Assembly: GCA_900466005.1 (NCBI GenBank)
Contig: UEGQ01000007.1
Span: 62,001 to 126,000 of the forward strand
Source: Hyphomicrobiales bacterium
GTDB taxonomy: Bacteria; Pseudomonadota; Alphaproteobacteria; Rhizobiales; Rhizobiaceae
Length of the DNA: 64,000 nucleotides
Direction: 5' to 3'
Part shown: piece after piece, positions 25,838 to 34,677 of the stretch
Layout of the letters: every line of letters starts with the position of its first letter
Position numbering within the stretch: the first letter of the stretch is position 1
Translations under genes and position numbers: made by a program
The notes under the pieces: model-generated
Database searches by the model: none
The model's input: the letters and a program-made list of their open reading frames with translations, nothing else
Told to the model about the DNA's origin: nothing

Positions 25838-28681
25838 ATGCTCGAAAAAACCTACGACGCCACGACAGTCGAACCGAAAATCGCCAAGGCCTGGGAGGAT
25901 GCCGACGCTTTCCGTGCCGGCGCCAACGCCAAGACAGGCGAGGACAGCTTCACCATCGTCATCCCGCCGCCGAACGTGACCGGTTCGCTGCACATGGGGC
26001 ACGCGCTCAACAACACCTTGCAGGACATCATGATCCGCTTCGAGCGGATGCGCGGCAAGGACGTGCTGTGGCAGCCGGGCATGGACCATGCCGGCATCGC
26101 CACCCAGATGGTGGTCGAGCGGCAGCTGATGGAGCGTCAGCTTCCCGGCCGGCGCGAGATGGGGCGCGATGCCTTCGTCGAGAAGGTCTGGGAATGGAAG
26201 AACGAGTCCGGTGGCCTGATCTTCAATCAGCTGCGCCGTCTCGGCGCCTCCTGTGACTGGTCGCGCGAACGCTTCACCATGGATGAAGGGCTCTCCGAGG
26301 CCGTGATCGAGGTCTTCGTCAGCCTCTACAAGGAGGGGCTGATCTACAAGGACAAGCGGCTCGTCAACTGGGATCCGAAGCTGCTGACGGCGATCTCCGA
26401 CCTCGAGGTCGAGCAGATCGAGGTCAACGGCAATCTCTGGCACCTGCGCTATCCGCTGGAAGACGGCGTCACCTACCAGCATCCGGTCGCCTTCGATGAT
26501 GACGGCAATCCGACCGAATGGGAGACGCGCGACTATCTGGTCGTCGCGACGACCCGTCCGGAGACGATGCTCGGCGATACCGGCGTCGCGGTGCATCCTG
26601 ACGACGCGCGCTACAAGGAGATCGTCAGTAAGCACGTGATCCTGCCGATCGTCGGGCGCCGCATTCCGATCGTTGCGGACGAGTATCCGGACCCGACCGC
26701 CGGAACCGGCGCGGTCAAGATGACGCCGGCGCACGATTTCAACGACTTCGAGGTCGGCAAGCGGGCCGGCCTGAGCATGGTCAACATCCTGAACGTCGAT
26801 GCGACCGTAGGCATCGTCGGCAATGACGATTTCCTGGAAGGCCTGACGCCGACCCGCGAGCAGGAGATGGTCTGGTCCGAGCTCGAAGGGCTCGACCGTT
26901 TCGCGGCCCGCAAGAAGATCGTCGAGATCCTCGAGGCTGAAGGACTGGTCGACAAGATCGAGTCCCACAAGCACATGGTGCCGCACGGAGACCGCGGCGG
27001 CGTTCCGATCGAACCGCGACTGACCGAACAGTGGTATGTCGACGCCAAAACCCTCGCCAAGCCGGCGATCGCCTCCGTTCGCGAAGGCCGCACGAAGTTC
27101 GTCCCGAAGAACTGGGAAAAGACCTATTTCGAGTGGATGGAGAACATCCAGCCGTGGTGCGTCTCGCGCCAGCTGTGGTGGGGACACCAGATTCCCGCCT
27201 GGTACGGCCCGGACGGACAAGTCTTCGTCGAGAAGACCGAGGAAGAGGCGCTGCATGCCGCCATTCAGCACTACATCTCCCACGAGGGTCCGTGGAAGGC
27301 CTGGGTCGAGGAGAAGCTCGAGAACTTTGCGCCGGGCGATATCCTGACGCGCGACGAGGACGTGCTCGACACGTGGTTCTCCTCTGCGCTCTGGCCGTTC
27401 TCGACGCTCGGCTGGCCGCAGAAGACAGAGGCGCTCGCCAAGTACTATCCGACGGATGTCCTGGTCACCGGCTTCGACATCATCTTCTTCTGGGTCGCCC
27501 GGATGATGATGATGGGAATGCACTTTATGAAGGACGAGAACGGCACGCCGGTCGAGCCCTTCCATACCGTGTACGTGCACGCGCTGGTCCGCGACAAGAA
27601 CGGCCAGAAGATGTCGAAGTCGAAGGGCAATGTTATCGATCCGCTGCAACTGATCGACGAATACGGCGCCGACGCGCTGCGCTTCACACTGGCCATCATG
27701 GCGGCGCAGGGGCGCGACGTGAAGCTCGATCCCGCGCGTATCGCCGGCTACCGCAACTTCGGCACCAAGCTCTGGAACGCGACCCGCTTCGCCGAGATGA
27801 ACGGCGCGGCGAACGATCCGCACTTCCTGCCCGAAACGACGACACTTGAGATCAACCGCTGGATCCTGACGGAACTGGCACGGACCGAGCGTGACGTGAC
27901 GGAGGGGATTGCCAACTACCGCTTCAACGACGCGGCAGGCGCCCTCTACCGTTTCGTCTGGAACCAGTTCTGCGACTGGTACCTCGAACTGCTGAAGCCG
28001 ATCTTCGCGGGGGATGATGAGGTTGCCAAGAAGGAGGCGCAGGCCTGTGCGGCCTATGTGCTGGAGGAGACCTACAAGCTCCTGCATCCCTTCATGCCAT
28101 TCATCACCGAAGAACTCTGGGCCCATACGGCGGGCGAGGGCAGGGAGCGGGAGACGCTGCTTTGCCACGCAGCCTGGCCGGCACCCGACTTCGCCGACGA
28201 AGGGGCCGCGAGCGACATCAACTGGCTGATCGACCTGGTGTCCGGCATCCGCTCGGCGCGTGCGGAGATGAACGTTCCTCCGGGGGCGGTTGCACCGCTC
28301 GTCGTCGTCGCGGCGAACGGCGTCACGCAGGAGCGCCTGCTGCGCCATGACGCATCGATCAAGCGGCTGGCGCGCGTGGAAAGCATCTCGCTCGCTCCGG
28401 AGGCTCCGAAGGGCGCTGCCCAGATCGTCATCGGCGAGGCGACGGCCTGCCTGCCGCTCGGAAGTCTCATCGACATCGGCGCCGAAAAGGCGCGTCTCGA
28501 AAAGGCGATCGCCAAGGTCGAGCAGGAAATGAGCCGTATCGCCTCGAAACTCGCCAACGAGAAGTTCGTCGCCAACGCCAACCCGGATGTCGTCGCCGCC
28601 GAACGCGAACGCTATGGCGAACTGGAGATCCAGCGCGCGAGCCTCGATACCGCTCTTAAGCGTTTGGCGGAGGCCGGCTGA
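25838..28681 (+). CDS. valS: Valyl-tRNA synthetase
   Basis: A 947-residue class I aminoacyl-tRNA synthetase that charges tRNA-Val. HIGH motif is HMGH at 52-55 within [21 protein letters not shown] is exact at 591-595 ([13 protein letters not shown]). The CP1 editing domain (about 180-400) contains [16 protein letters not shown] and [16 protein letters not shown], and the C-terminal coiled-coil ([23 protein letters not shown]) is present. Start ATG 25838 is preferred over 25799 because the protein then matches the usual MLEKTYD-like beginning. Own terminator follows. Confidence 0.97.
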   Translation: MLEKTYDATTVEPKIAKAWEDADAFRAGANAKTGEDSFTIVIPPPNVTGSLHMGHALNNTLQDIMIRFERMRGKDVLWQPGMDHAGIATQMVVERQLMERQLPGRREMGRDAFVEKVWEWKNESGGLIFNQLRRLGASCDWSRERFTMDEGLSEAVIEVFVSLYKEGLIYKDKRLVNWDPKLLTAISDLEVEQIEVNGNLWHLRYPLEDGVTYQHPVAFDDDGNPTEWETRDYLVVATTRPETMLGDTGVAVHPDDARYKEIVSKHVILPIVGRRIPIVADEYPDPTAGTGAVKMTPAHDFNDFEVGKRAGLSMVNILNVDATVGIVGNDDFLEGLTPTREQEMVWSELEGLDRFAARKKIVEILEAEGLVDKIESHKHMVPHGDRGGVPIEPRLTEQWYVDAKTLAKPAIASVREGRTKFVPKNWEKTYFEWMENIQPWCVSRQLWWGHQIPAWYGPDGQVFVEKTEEEALHAAIQHYISHEGPWKAWVEEKLENFAPGDILTRDEDVLDTWFSSALWPFSTLGWPQKTEALAKYYPTDVLVTGFDIIFFWVARMMMMGMHFMKDENGTPVEPFHTVYVHALVRDKNGQKMSKSKGNVIDPLQLIDEYGADALRFTLAIMAAQGRDVKLDPARIAGYRNFGTKLWNATRFAEMNGAANDPHFLPETTTLEINRWILTELARTERDVTEGIANYRFNDAAGALYRFVWNQFCDWYLELLKPIFAGDDEVAKKEAQACAAYVLEETYKLLHPFMPFITEELWAHTAGEGRERETLLCHAAWPAPDFADEGAASDINWLIDLVSGIRSARAEMNVPPGAVAPLVVVAANGVTQERLLRHDASIKRLARVESISLAPEAPKGAAQIVIGEATACLPLGSLIDIGAEKARLEKAIAKVEQEMSRIASKLANEKFVANANPDVVAAERERYGELEIQRASLDTALKRLAEAG

Positions 28682-28730
28682 GTCGCGGCAACGTTCCGCG
28701 GGTCTCCGGATTCCTGTGCGATTTTGGCGG

Positions 28731-28762
28731 AGCCGCATGCCGAAAGGCATGCGGCTTTCTCA
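28731..28762 (+). terminator. Terminator after valS
   Basis: AGCCGCATGCC and GGCATGCGGCT form an 11-bp stem with a GAAA tetraloop, followed by TTCTC. Confidence 0.85.
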
Positions 28763-28850
28763 TATCGATTTGATTCGGCATCGAAAATGTCTCTCGAAGC
28801 GCTTCGAGGCCCACTTCGTCTGTAATTGGTCACAAATCTGTGAGTGTGTT

Positions 28851-28918
28851 TTTGAGGTAACAGATCGCTCGTGCGTTGGAAAATATTACCTCAAAATGCG
28901 TAATCCGGTTGAGGTATG
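28851..28918. promoter_or_regulatory. Candidate operator: 10-bp inverted repeat plus a third half-site
   Basis: TTTGAGGTAA at 28851-28860 and TTACCTCAAA at 28886-28895 are perfect inverse copies, and GTTGAGGTAT at 28909-28918 is a near copy of the first. They lie 164-231 bases upstream of fadL and nowhere else that I noticed in the window, suggesting sites for a regulator of this porin gene. Confidence 0.45.
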
Positions 28919-29081
28919 GGAATTTTGTTCCTAAGTTTCCGATATCTTACGTGCGCGTCAGCATTTTTACGTAAATTTGGACGGTTCGCGGCGGCGGTGG
29001 TCTCTGGTGTGGTAACGTTGTGATATCAAAGACCGTGATTAGAATGCCCAACAGTCGTTATGCCTTGGAGTGGGGAGAGAG

Positions 29082-30239
29082 ATGGCAAAGCAACTTTTTA
29101 AATCCGGTGTCGTGTTCGCGGTCGGTTTCGGCGCCCTGGCGTCGGTAGCGAATGCCGGTGGCTTCAGTCGCGGCGAGGCCGATACCGACATCCTGTTTGA
29201 AGACGGAACCTACGTGGCGCGGGGCGGCGTCATCTACGTTTCGCCCCACCGCAAATTTGATACCATCGCCGGCGCCGCGGCCACTGATGACCGCTACAGC
29301 AACGACTACTGGATTCCGAGCTTCGCGGCGAAGTTCCAGATGTCTGAAAACTTCGGCTGTGCCTTCACTTATACGCAGCCCTTCGGTGCCGATGCGGATT
29401 ACGGCCCGCAGGCTCAAACGGCGAGCCTTCTCGGCGGCGGTGCGGGCGCAAGCCATAAGGACTTCATCACGAATGAGTATGGTGCGACCTGCGACGTGAG
29501 TGCCCAGGCTGGCAAAGGGCGCGTCCACTTCCTCGGTGGCGTCTTCCTGCAGGACTTCAAGTACACCGCGAATGCGTATCGCGGCGATTTGAAGCTCGAG
29601 GATAACGCAGCCTTCGGATATCGCCTGGGTGTCGCCTACGACATCCCGGAATATGCGATGCGTGCGCAGCTGATGTATCGTTCCAAGGTCAAGCACGATG
29701 CCGATGAGGGCTCGTTCGATTGGGATCCGGCGATCGCGCCTTTCGGACTGCAGGACGCCTTCGGCAGTGGCACGCTGCCACAGTCGCTGAAGCTCAGCCT
29801 GCAGACCGGTGTGGCGCCCGGCTGGCTGGTTTACGGCTCGGTCAAGTGGACGGACTGGAGCGTTCTGCAGACCCTCGACTACAGCGTCGGCAACCCGATG
29901 GCGCCGGGTGGCTACACGCCCCAGCAGGACGTGTATAACTGGAAGGACGGTTGGACACTTCAGGCGGGCGTCGCCCACAAGTTCAACGAGCAGTTCGCCG
30001 GCACGGTGAATGTCACCTGGGATAGCGGCGTCGGCACCGGTGCAGACATCTACTCCGATACCTGGACCGTCGCCGCCGGCGTTTCGGTCAAGGCCGGTCC
30101 CGGCGAGCTTCGCTTCGGCGGCGCTGTCAGCTACCTGACCGAAGGCAGCCAGTCCTTGGCGGACGGTGCGAGTTACAATGCCACGGCGAACGGCGATTGG
30201 GCCTACGCAGTCTCCGGTTCCTACCGGATCACCTTCTGA
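29082..30239 (+). CDS. fadL: FadL/OmpP1 family outer-membrane transporter
   Basis: A 385-residue outer-membrane beta-barrel of the FadL/TodX family, which takes up long-chain fatty acids or other hydrophobic compounds. Signal peptide MAKQLFKSGVVFAVGFGALASVANA with the mature protein starting GGFSRGEADTDILF; FadL proteins start with this Gly-rich N-terminal hatch. The end, ...WAYAVSGSYRITF, has the C-terminal aromatic residue needed for barrel assembly. Start ATG 29082 after GGGGAGAGAG. Preceded by a repeat that may be an operator; followed by a strong terminator. Substrate not determinable. Confidence 0.92.
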   Translation: MAKQLFKSGVVFAVGFGALASVANAGGFSRGEADTDILFEDGTYVARGGVIYVSPHRKFDTIAGAAATDDRYSNDYWIPSFAAKFQMSENFGCAFTYTQPFGADADYGPQAQTASLLGGGAGASHKDFITNEYGATCDVSAQAGKGRVHFLGGVFLQDFKYTANAYRGDLKLEDNAAFGYRLGVAYDIPEYAMRAQLMYRSKVKHDADEGSFDWDPAIAPFGLQDAFGSGTLPQSLKLSLQTGVAPGWLVYGSVKWTDWSVLQTLDYSVGNPMAPGGYTPQQDVYNWKDGWTLQAGVAHKFNEQFAGTVNVTWDSGVGTGADIYSDTWTVAAGVSVKAGPGELRFGGAVSYLTEGSQSLADGASYNATANGDWAYAVSGSYRITF

Positions 30240-30259
30240 GCACACATTGCCTGATATTG

Positions 30260-30290
30260 AAAAGCCCGGTTCGACCGGGCTTTTCGTTTT
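30260..30290 (+). terminator. Terminator after fadL
   Basis: AAAAGCCCGGT and ACCGGGCTTTT pair around TCG, then CGTTTT; A- and T-rich flanks would allow it to work in both directions. Confidence 0.92.
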
Positions 30291-30462
30291 GCGGGGGGGC
30301 GTGGCGGTCTGCGGGATGTGATGAATCTGCAACATTTCCCCTATCGTTGCTGGGCTCCCGTATATCCGGGGGTTTTGTCCATTTCCCGCCACAAACGGGG
30401 CGCAGCGATGCAGCGACGAATGCTTGAGTTGGGTGTTGCGTAGTTCGTCGGTTGAGTAAGAC

Positions 30463-30759
30463 ATGAGCCTTGTAGCCGCAGAAAACCTTCTGAATCCCGC
30501 AGATGTGCCGAGACGATCGGCATCCGGGGACCGCGCCTCGAGTTTTTTGGCGCCTGCGACGGCCATAGCCGCAGTCTTGCCCGAAATACAAACTACCTTG
30601 ATGAAGGTCGCCGATGACCTCTCAGTGCCCGGCAAAGTAATGCATGCCGGAGGAGGCGTGGCGGTGAACGGTATGTTCACCAGTGTCGCGGACAATAGTT
30701 TCACGGACATGGTAAGTCGAGCCGGACGAGGCCTCGAAGGCTGCCGTCGTCCGTGGTGA
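30463..30759 (+). CDS. Doubtful small ORF upstream of exoR
   Basis: A 98-residue frame from ATG 30463 whose TGA overlaps the extended exoR start region. It contains ASSFLAPATAIAAVLPEIQTTLMKVADDL and ends GLEGCRRPW. Ribosome site is poor, and third codon positions are only moderately G/C, clearly less than exoR or fadL. No known domain. It may be a leader or simply a chance frame in the exoR upstream region. Confidence 0.25.
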   Translation: MSLVAAENLLNPADVPRRSASGDRASSFLAPATAIAAVLPEIQTTLMKVADDLSVPGKVMHAGGGVAVNGMFTSVADNSFTDMVSRAGRGLEGCRRPW

Positions 30760-30779
30760 TGTGGAAGAAATACGCAATC

Positions 30780-31577
30780 ATGCAAACGCCAGACTGGAAA
30801 TATCCGGGTAAGCTGCTGTTTTCCTCGCTGCTTTTCGTCCTTGCCGGGACGGCGGCGGGGCACGCCTTCGACATCAATGCTGGCGTGACCAAGGAGTCCG
30901 GCCCCTTCGACCTCTTCAAATTCGGCTTCAAGGCCTACAAGAACGGCCAGAAGCAGGAGGCTGTCGAAGCCTACCGCTATGCCGCCGAGAAGGGCCACAC
31001 CGGCTCGCGCTGGGCGCTCGCGAACATGTATGCGGATGGCGACGGCGTCGTCGAGGACGATTTCGAGGCGTTCAAGATCTACTCGGAGATCGCAAGCCAG
31101 GGTGTCGAGCCGGGTTCGGAAGATACCGGCTTCTTCGTCAACGCGCTGCTGGCGCTGGCCGGTTATTATCGCAAGGGCATTCCGGGCAGCCCCGTCAAGA
31201 TCGATCTCGCGCAGGCGCGTCAGCTCTATTTCCAAGTCGCTTCGACGTTCGGCATTCCGGAGGCGCAGTTCCAGCTTGCCCGAATGATGCTGACGGGTGA
31301 GGGGGGCAAGGTCAGCGCGCAGCAGGCCAAGAAGTGGCTGAATCTGGCGCGCAAGAGCGGGCACCCCGGTGCCATGGCGGTGTTCGGCAATCTGATCTTC
31401 CAGGAAGGGCAGAGCGTGCGCGGGCTCGCTTTCATGACCGCCGCACTGGACAAGTGCAGTCCATCGGACTGTCTGTGGATGCAGGACCTGCAGGAACAGG
31501 CCTTCTCCCTTGCCAGCGAAGATGACCGCCGCGTGGCGATCGCGCTCGCTCCGGAGATCTACCGCCAGCCGGAATGA
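30780..31577 (+). CDS. exoR: ExoR, periplasmic regulator of exopolysaccharide synthesis
   Basis: A Sel1-repeat protein that, in Sinorhizobium, binds the periplasmic part of the sensor kinase ExoS and holds the ExoS/ChvI system off, thereby repressing succinoglycan and favouring motility; proteolysis of ExoR releases it. Signal peptide MQTPDWKYPGKLLFSSLLFV...AAGHA, mature start FDINAGVTKESGPFDLFKFGF. Sel1 repeats follow: EAVEAYRYAAEKGHTGSRWALANMYADGDGV, ARQLYFQVASTFGIPEAQFQLARMMLTGEGG, AKKWLNLARKSGHPGAMAVFGNLIF. I recognise the sequence as close to Agrobacterium/Sinorhizobium ExoR. Start 30780 gives 265 residues; in-frame starts at 30759 (ATG) and 30753 (GTG) are possible. xthA follows convergently, as in Sinorhizobium. 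Confidence 0.93.
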   Translation: MQTPDWKYPGKLLFSSLLFVLAGTAAGHAFDINAGVTKESGPFDLFKFGFKAYKNGQKQEAVEAYRYAAEKGHTGSRWALANMYADGDGVVEDDFEAFKIYSEIASQGVEPGSEDTGFFVNALLALAGYYRKGIPGSPVKIDLAQARQLYFQVASTFGIPEAQFQLARMMLTGEGGKVSAQQAKKWLNLARKSGHPGAMAVFGNLIFQEGQSVRGLAFMTAALDKCSPSDCLWMQDLQEQAFSLASEDDRRVAIALAPEIYRQPE

Positions 31578-31586
31578 CGGCTGCCC

Positions 31587-32381
31587 TCAGGCCGCCTCGA
31601 AGTCGAACCAGCCCGCGACGGGCACGTGATCGGAGGGCTTTTCCCACGTCCGCACGTGCTTTTCGATCTGGGCGGCCCGGAAACGGTCGGTTGCCTCCGG
31701 CGAGAGCAGAAGGTGGTCGATGCGGATGCCGTTGTTCTTCTGCCAGGCGCCGCCCTGGTAATCCCAGAAGGAATAGAGCTTCGTCTCGTCGGTCGTCGCG
31801 CGTACTGCGTCGACGAGGCCGAGATGTTCGAGCCGGCGGAACGCTTCGCGTGTCTGCGGCAGGAAGAGCGCGTCGCCCGCCCAGACCAGCGGATCGTGGC
31901 AGTCGTATGGCTCGGGGATGACGTTGTAGTCTCCGGCGAGGATCAGCGGTTCCTCGAGTGCGAGACGGTTTTCGGCGAACGCCTTCAGCCGCTCCATCCA
32001 GGCGAGCTTGTAGGGATACTTTACCGGATCGTCCGGGGGATTGCCGTTCGGCAGGTAGAGAGAGCAGACGCGCAACGCGCCGCCCTTGACCGAGAACACG
32101 CCTTCGATGAAGCGCGCCTGCTCGTCCCCGTCATCGCCGGGTAGACCGCGATTGACCTCGTCCGGCTTCACCTTCGAGAGCAAGGCCACCCCGTTGAACC
32201 CCTTCTGGCCGTGCGTCTCGACGTGGTAGCCGAGCGCCTCGATCTCCAGTCTGGGAAAGCCGGCGTCTTCGGACTTGATCTCCTGGAGACAGACGATGTC
32301 CGGCGCGGAGCTTTTTAGCCATTCGCAGAGATTTGCGATGCGCGCCTTCACCCCGTTGATGTTCCAAGTGGCGATCTTCAT
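31587..32381 (-). CDS. xthA: Exodeoxyribonuclease III
   Basis: A 264-residue AP endonuclease/3'-5' exonuclease of the EEP superfamily that cuts DNA at abasic sites and cleans blocked 3' ends. Catalytic motifs are in order: ATWNINGVKAR, VCLQEIKSED (metal Glu), LYLPNGN, AGDYNVIPEPYDCHDP (Asp/Asn), RIDHLLLS and SDHVPVAGWF (final Asp-His). Length matches ExoIII (268). The ATG at 32381 opens a standard MKIATWNING start. Convergent with exoR, only 9 bases apart. Confidence 0.96.
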   Translation of the reverse strand: MKIATWNINGVKARIANLCEWLKSSAPDIVCLQEIKSEDAGFPRLEIEALGYHVETHGQKGFNGVALLSKVKPDEVNRGLPGDDGDEQARFIEGVFSVKGGALRVCSLYLPNGNPPDDPVKYPYKLAWMERLKAFAENRLALEEPLILAGDYNVIPEPYDCHDPLVWAGDALFLPQTREAFRRLEHLGLVDAVRATTDETKLYSFWDYQGGAWQKNNGIRIDHLLLSPEATDRFRAAQIEKHVRTWEKPSDHVPVAGWFDFEAA

Positions 32382-32467
32382 GGATTGCTTCCCTTCGTCG
32401 TCCCTTCTTCATAGACGACAGCGCGAATTTTGCCACCGGCTTTTGTGCATTGCCGGCCGCGGCCCCT

Positions 32468-32595
32468 TTGACATTCGATGACAACACTCCATTCTTCCCT
32501 GGCCGGCTGATAGGGGAGGTAGAGCCGGCGGCCGCTCCTTTCGGGGCAAGCAGCGCCGGGCGACAAACGCCCGCAAGAAAAAGGGGACACTACTC
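32468..32595 (+). promoter_or_regulatory. Promoter and structured leader of the nucleobase permease gene
   Basis: A TTGACA -35 box at 32468-32473 is followed by a weak -10 region near 32490. The leader can fold into GCCGGCT (32502-32508) with AGCCGGC (32523-32529) around GATAGGGGAGGTAG, and CGGGCG (32557-32562) with CGCCCG (32568-32573) around ACAAA, before the start codon. Such a leader ahead of an NCS2 permease could be a purine-sensing riboswitch; no known consensus was matched by eye. Confidence 0.35.
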
Positions 32596-34098
32596 ATGCC
32601 AAACGTCGATACCAAGACGCATCCGGTCGATGAGGTGCTGCCGATGTCGCGGCTCGCGACACTCGGGCTGCAGCACGTTCTCGTCATGTATGCCGGTGCC
32701 ATCGCCGTGCCGCTGATCATCGGCCGCGCGTTGAAACTGCCGCCGGAAGACGTCGCCTTTCTGATCTCCGCAGACCTGTTCGCCTGCGGCATCGTCACGC
32801 TGATCCAGTCGCTTGGCGTCACCCAATGGTTCGGCATCCGCCTGCCCGTGATGATGGGCGTCACGTTCGCGTCCGTCGGTCCGATGGTCTCGATCGCCAA
32901 TATCTCGGGCGGGGCCGATGGCGCACGCCTCATATTCGGATCAATCATCGGCGCCGGCATAGTCGCCATGCTGATCGCGCCGCTGGTCAGCCGCCTGCTG
33001 CGCTTCTTCCCGCCGGTCGTAACCGGCACGATCATCCTTATCATCGGCGTTTCGCTGATGAGGATCGGCATCAACTGGATCTTCGGAAACCCGTTCGGGC
33101 CGACGGCGCCAAGCCTTGTCGATCCGGCGCACGCCAAATGGCTCGAGGACATCAAGACCCTGGCAGCGGCCAGCGCCGGCGCGATCCCCGAAATCCCACC
33201 GAAGCTTGGCCTTGCGGCGAGTATACCCAATGCGGCTTATGCTCCCCTGTCGGGGATCTCTGTCTCGGCCGCCGTGTTGGCATCGATCCTGCTGATTGCG
33301 CGTTTCGCCAAGGGCTTCGTCGCCAACATTTCCGTGCTCCTCGGCATCGTCATCGGCGGGATCCTTGCTGCAGCCACCGGCATGATGACTTTCGACAAGG
33401 TGGCGAATGCTGCCTGGTTTGCGCCGGTCCTGCCCTTTCATTTCGGCATGCCGATCTTCGACCCGGTCCTGATCGTCACCATGACCATCGTCATGCTTGT
33501 CGTCATGATCGAGTCGACCGGCATGTTTCTGGCTCTCGGTGAGATGACCGGCAAGCCGGTAACCCAGCCGATGCTGGCGGCGGGCCTTCGCTCCGACGGT
33601 CTCGGCACGCTGATAGGCGGTATCTTCAATACCTTCCCGTATACGAGCTTCTCACAGAATGTCGGACTCGTTGGCGTCACCGGCGTCAGGTCGCGTTTCG
33701 TCTGCGTCGCGGGCGGGATGATTCTGATCATCCTCGGTCTGCTTCCGAAAATGGCGGCCCTGGTGGAATCGCTGCCGACCGTCGTGCTCGGAGGCGCCGG
33801 TTTGGTGATGTTCGGCATGGTCGCCGCGACCGGGATCCGGATCCTTTCGGGCGTGGATTTTAAGACCAGCCGCAACAATCTGTTCGTCGTCGCAATATCC
33901 ATCGGGTTCGGCATGATCCCGCTGGTCGCGCCGAACTTCAAGCAGTGGATGCCGCATAGCATTCATCCGCTGATCGATTCCGGCATCCTTTTGGCCTCGA
34001 TCTCTGCCGTGGTGCTGAATGTCTTCTTCAACGGCACCTCTTCCGCCAGCGAGGCGGAAATGCGCAGGGCTGCCATGGCCGGCGATGGCGGTCACTGA
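32596..34098 (+). CDS. NCS2-family nucleobase (xanthine/uracil/urate) permease
   Basis: A 500-residue transporter with about 14 membrane segments of the NAT/NCS2 family, which imports xanthine, uric acid or uracil by proton symport. Family motifs: LGLQHVLVMYAGAIAVPLIIG at the start (first half-helix region), GVTFASVGPMVSIA, and the signature FNTFPYTSFSQNVGLVGVTGVRSRFV around residue 340-365. Purine-type members carry such QNVG..T...SR sequences, so xanthine or urate is more likely than uracil. Start ATG 32596 after AAGGGG. Single gene with its own terminator. Confidence 0.92.
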   Translation: MPNVDTKTHPVDEVLPMSRLATLGLQHVLVMYAGAIAVPLIIGRALKLPPEDVAFLISADLFACGIVTLIQSLGVTQWFGIRLPVMMGVTFASVGPMVSIANISGGADGARLIFGSIIGAGIVAMLIAPLVSRLLRFFPPVVTGTIILIIGVSLMRIGINWIFGNPFGPTAPSLVDPAHAKWLEDIKTLAAASAGAIPEIPPKLGLAASIPNAAYAPLSGISVSAAVLASILLIARFAKGFVANISVLLGIVIGGILAAATGMMTFDKVANAAWFAPVLPFHFGMPIFDPVLIVTMTIVMLVVMIESTGMFLALGEMTGKPVTQPMLAAGLRSDGLGTLIGGIFNTFPYTSFSQNVGLVGVTGVRSRFVCVAGGMILIILGLLPKMAALVESLPTVVLGGAGLVMFGMVAATGIRILSGVDFKTSRNNLFVVAISIGFGMIPLVAPNFKQWMPHSIHPLIDSGILLASISAVVLNVFFNGTSSASEAEMRRAAMAGDGGH

Positions 34099-34105
34099 CA
34101 ATGAC

Positions 34106-34137
34106 AAGCCGGCCGGGTTGGAGCCCGGCCGGTTTTC
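34106..34137 (+). terminator. Terminator after the permease gene
   Basis: CCGGCCGGG and CCCGGCCGG form a 9-bp stem around a TTGGAG-type loop, followed by TTTT; convergent erpA ends 19 bases beyond. Confidence 0.85.
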
Positions 34138-34155
34138 ACGGCAGTGTTCGCGAAA

Positions 34156-34488
34156 TTAGACCGAAAAACTGGTGCCGCAGCCGCAACTGGCGACCGCATT
34201 CGGGTTCTTGATCTGGAAGGACTGGCCGAGCAAGTTGTCGACGAAGTCGATCTCCGATCCGCTCATGTAGACGAGCGAGACCGGATCGATGACGACCGTT
34301 GCTCCGTCCCGGGTGATGACGAGGTCATCGGACTGCGGTGCGCCTTCGAGGTCGAACTTGTAGGAGAAGCCGGAGCAGCCTCCGCCTTCGACGGAGACGC
34401 GCAGGGCGTGCTTGTCCTGCTCCGCGGCAACCACGGCCGCGATCCTCTTGGCTGCAGCGTCCGAAAGGGTGATGGTCGATTCGCTCAT
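34156..34488 (-). CDS. erpA: Iron-sulfur cluster insertion protein
   Basis: A 110-residue A-type Fe-S carrier (ErpA/IscA/HesB). The three ligand cysteines are in GGGCSGFSYKF and the C-terminal VASCGCGTSFSV (CxC). It delivers Fe-S clusters from the assembly scaffold to target enzymes. ATG 34488 (MSESTITLSDAAAKRI) behind AGGAGGACAA. Divergent from dgt with 190 bases between, a neighbour pair common in Rhizobiaceae. Whether it acts as ErpA or IscA cannot be told from sequence alone; the VYMSGSEIDFVDNLLGQSF segment fits ErpA. Confidence 0.92.
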   Translation of the reverse strand: MSESTITLSDAAAKRIAAVVAAEQDKHALRVSVEGGGCSGFSYKFDLEGAPQSDDLVITRDGATVVIDPVSLVYMSGSEIDFVDNLLGQSFQIKNPNAVASCGCGTSFSV

Positions 34489-34677
34489 TTGTCCTCCTGA
34501 CGGGTTCAAGGCCCGTGGAAAATCGATGGTTGATCCCGGCAGGCGGCTGGAAGCGGCCCCTGTCTGCTTGCTTTCTGCCGTCAAATCGGCTCCCGACACG
34601 CTCTCTTGCTTGCGGGATCGTCTGCTATAGGTATGAAGGCGGGCAACGGGCGTCAATGGGGCGAGACGGAACGGACG

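Larger units (their letters stand above)
28682..29081. other. Regulatory gap between valS and fadL
   Basis: This 400-base gap contains the valS terminator, an AT-rich segment with a 10-bp inverted repeat (see separate entry), a TTACGT...TTACGTAA repeat near 28942-28974 and the promoter and ribosome site (GGGGAGAGAG) of fadL. No protein gene is seen. Confidence 0.6.
30240..30779. other. Gap between fadL and exoR
   Basis: These 540 bases hold the fadL terminator, the upstream region of exoR and one weak open frame (listed separately). I see no other feature. Confidence 0.5.

Noticed and set aside
25811-28750. 979-residue ORF antisense to valS
   Set aside because: A shadow frame caused by high GC3; the opposite strand encodes a textbook ValS.
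29058-31364. 768-residue ORF antisense to fadL and exoR
   Set aside because: Overlaps two recognised genes and a terminator on the plus strand.
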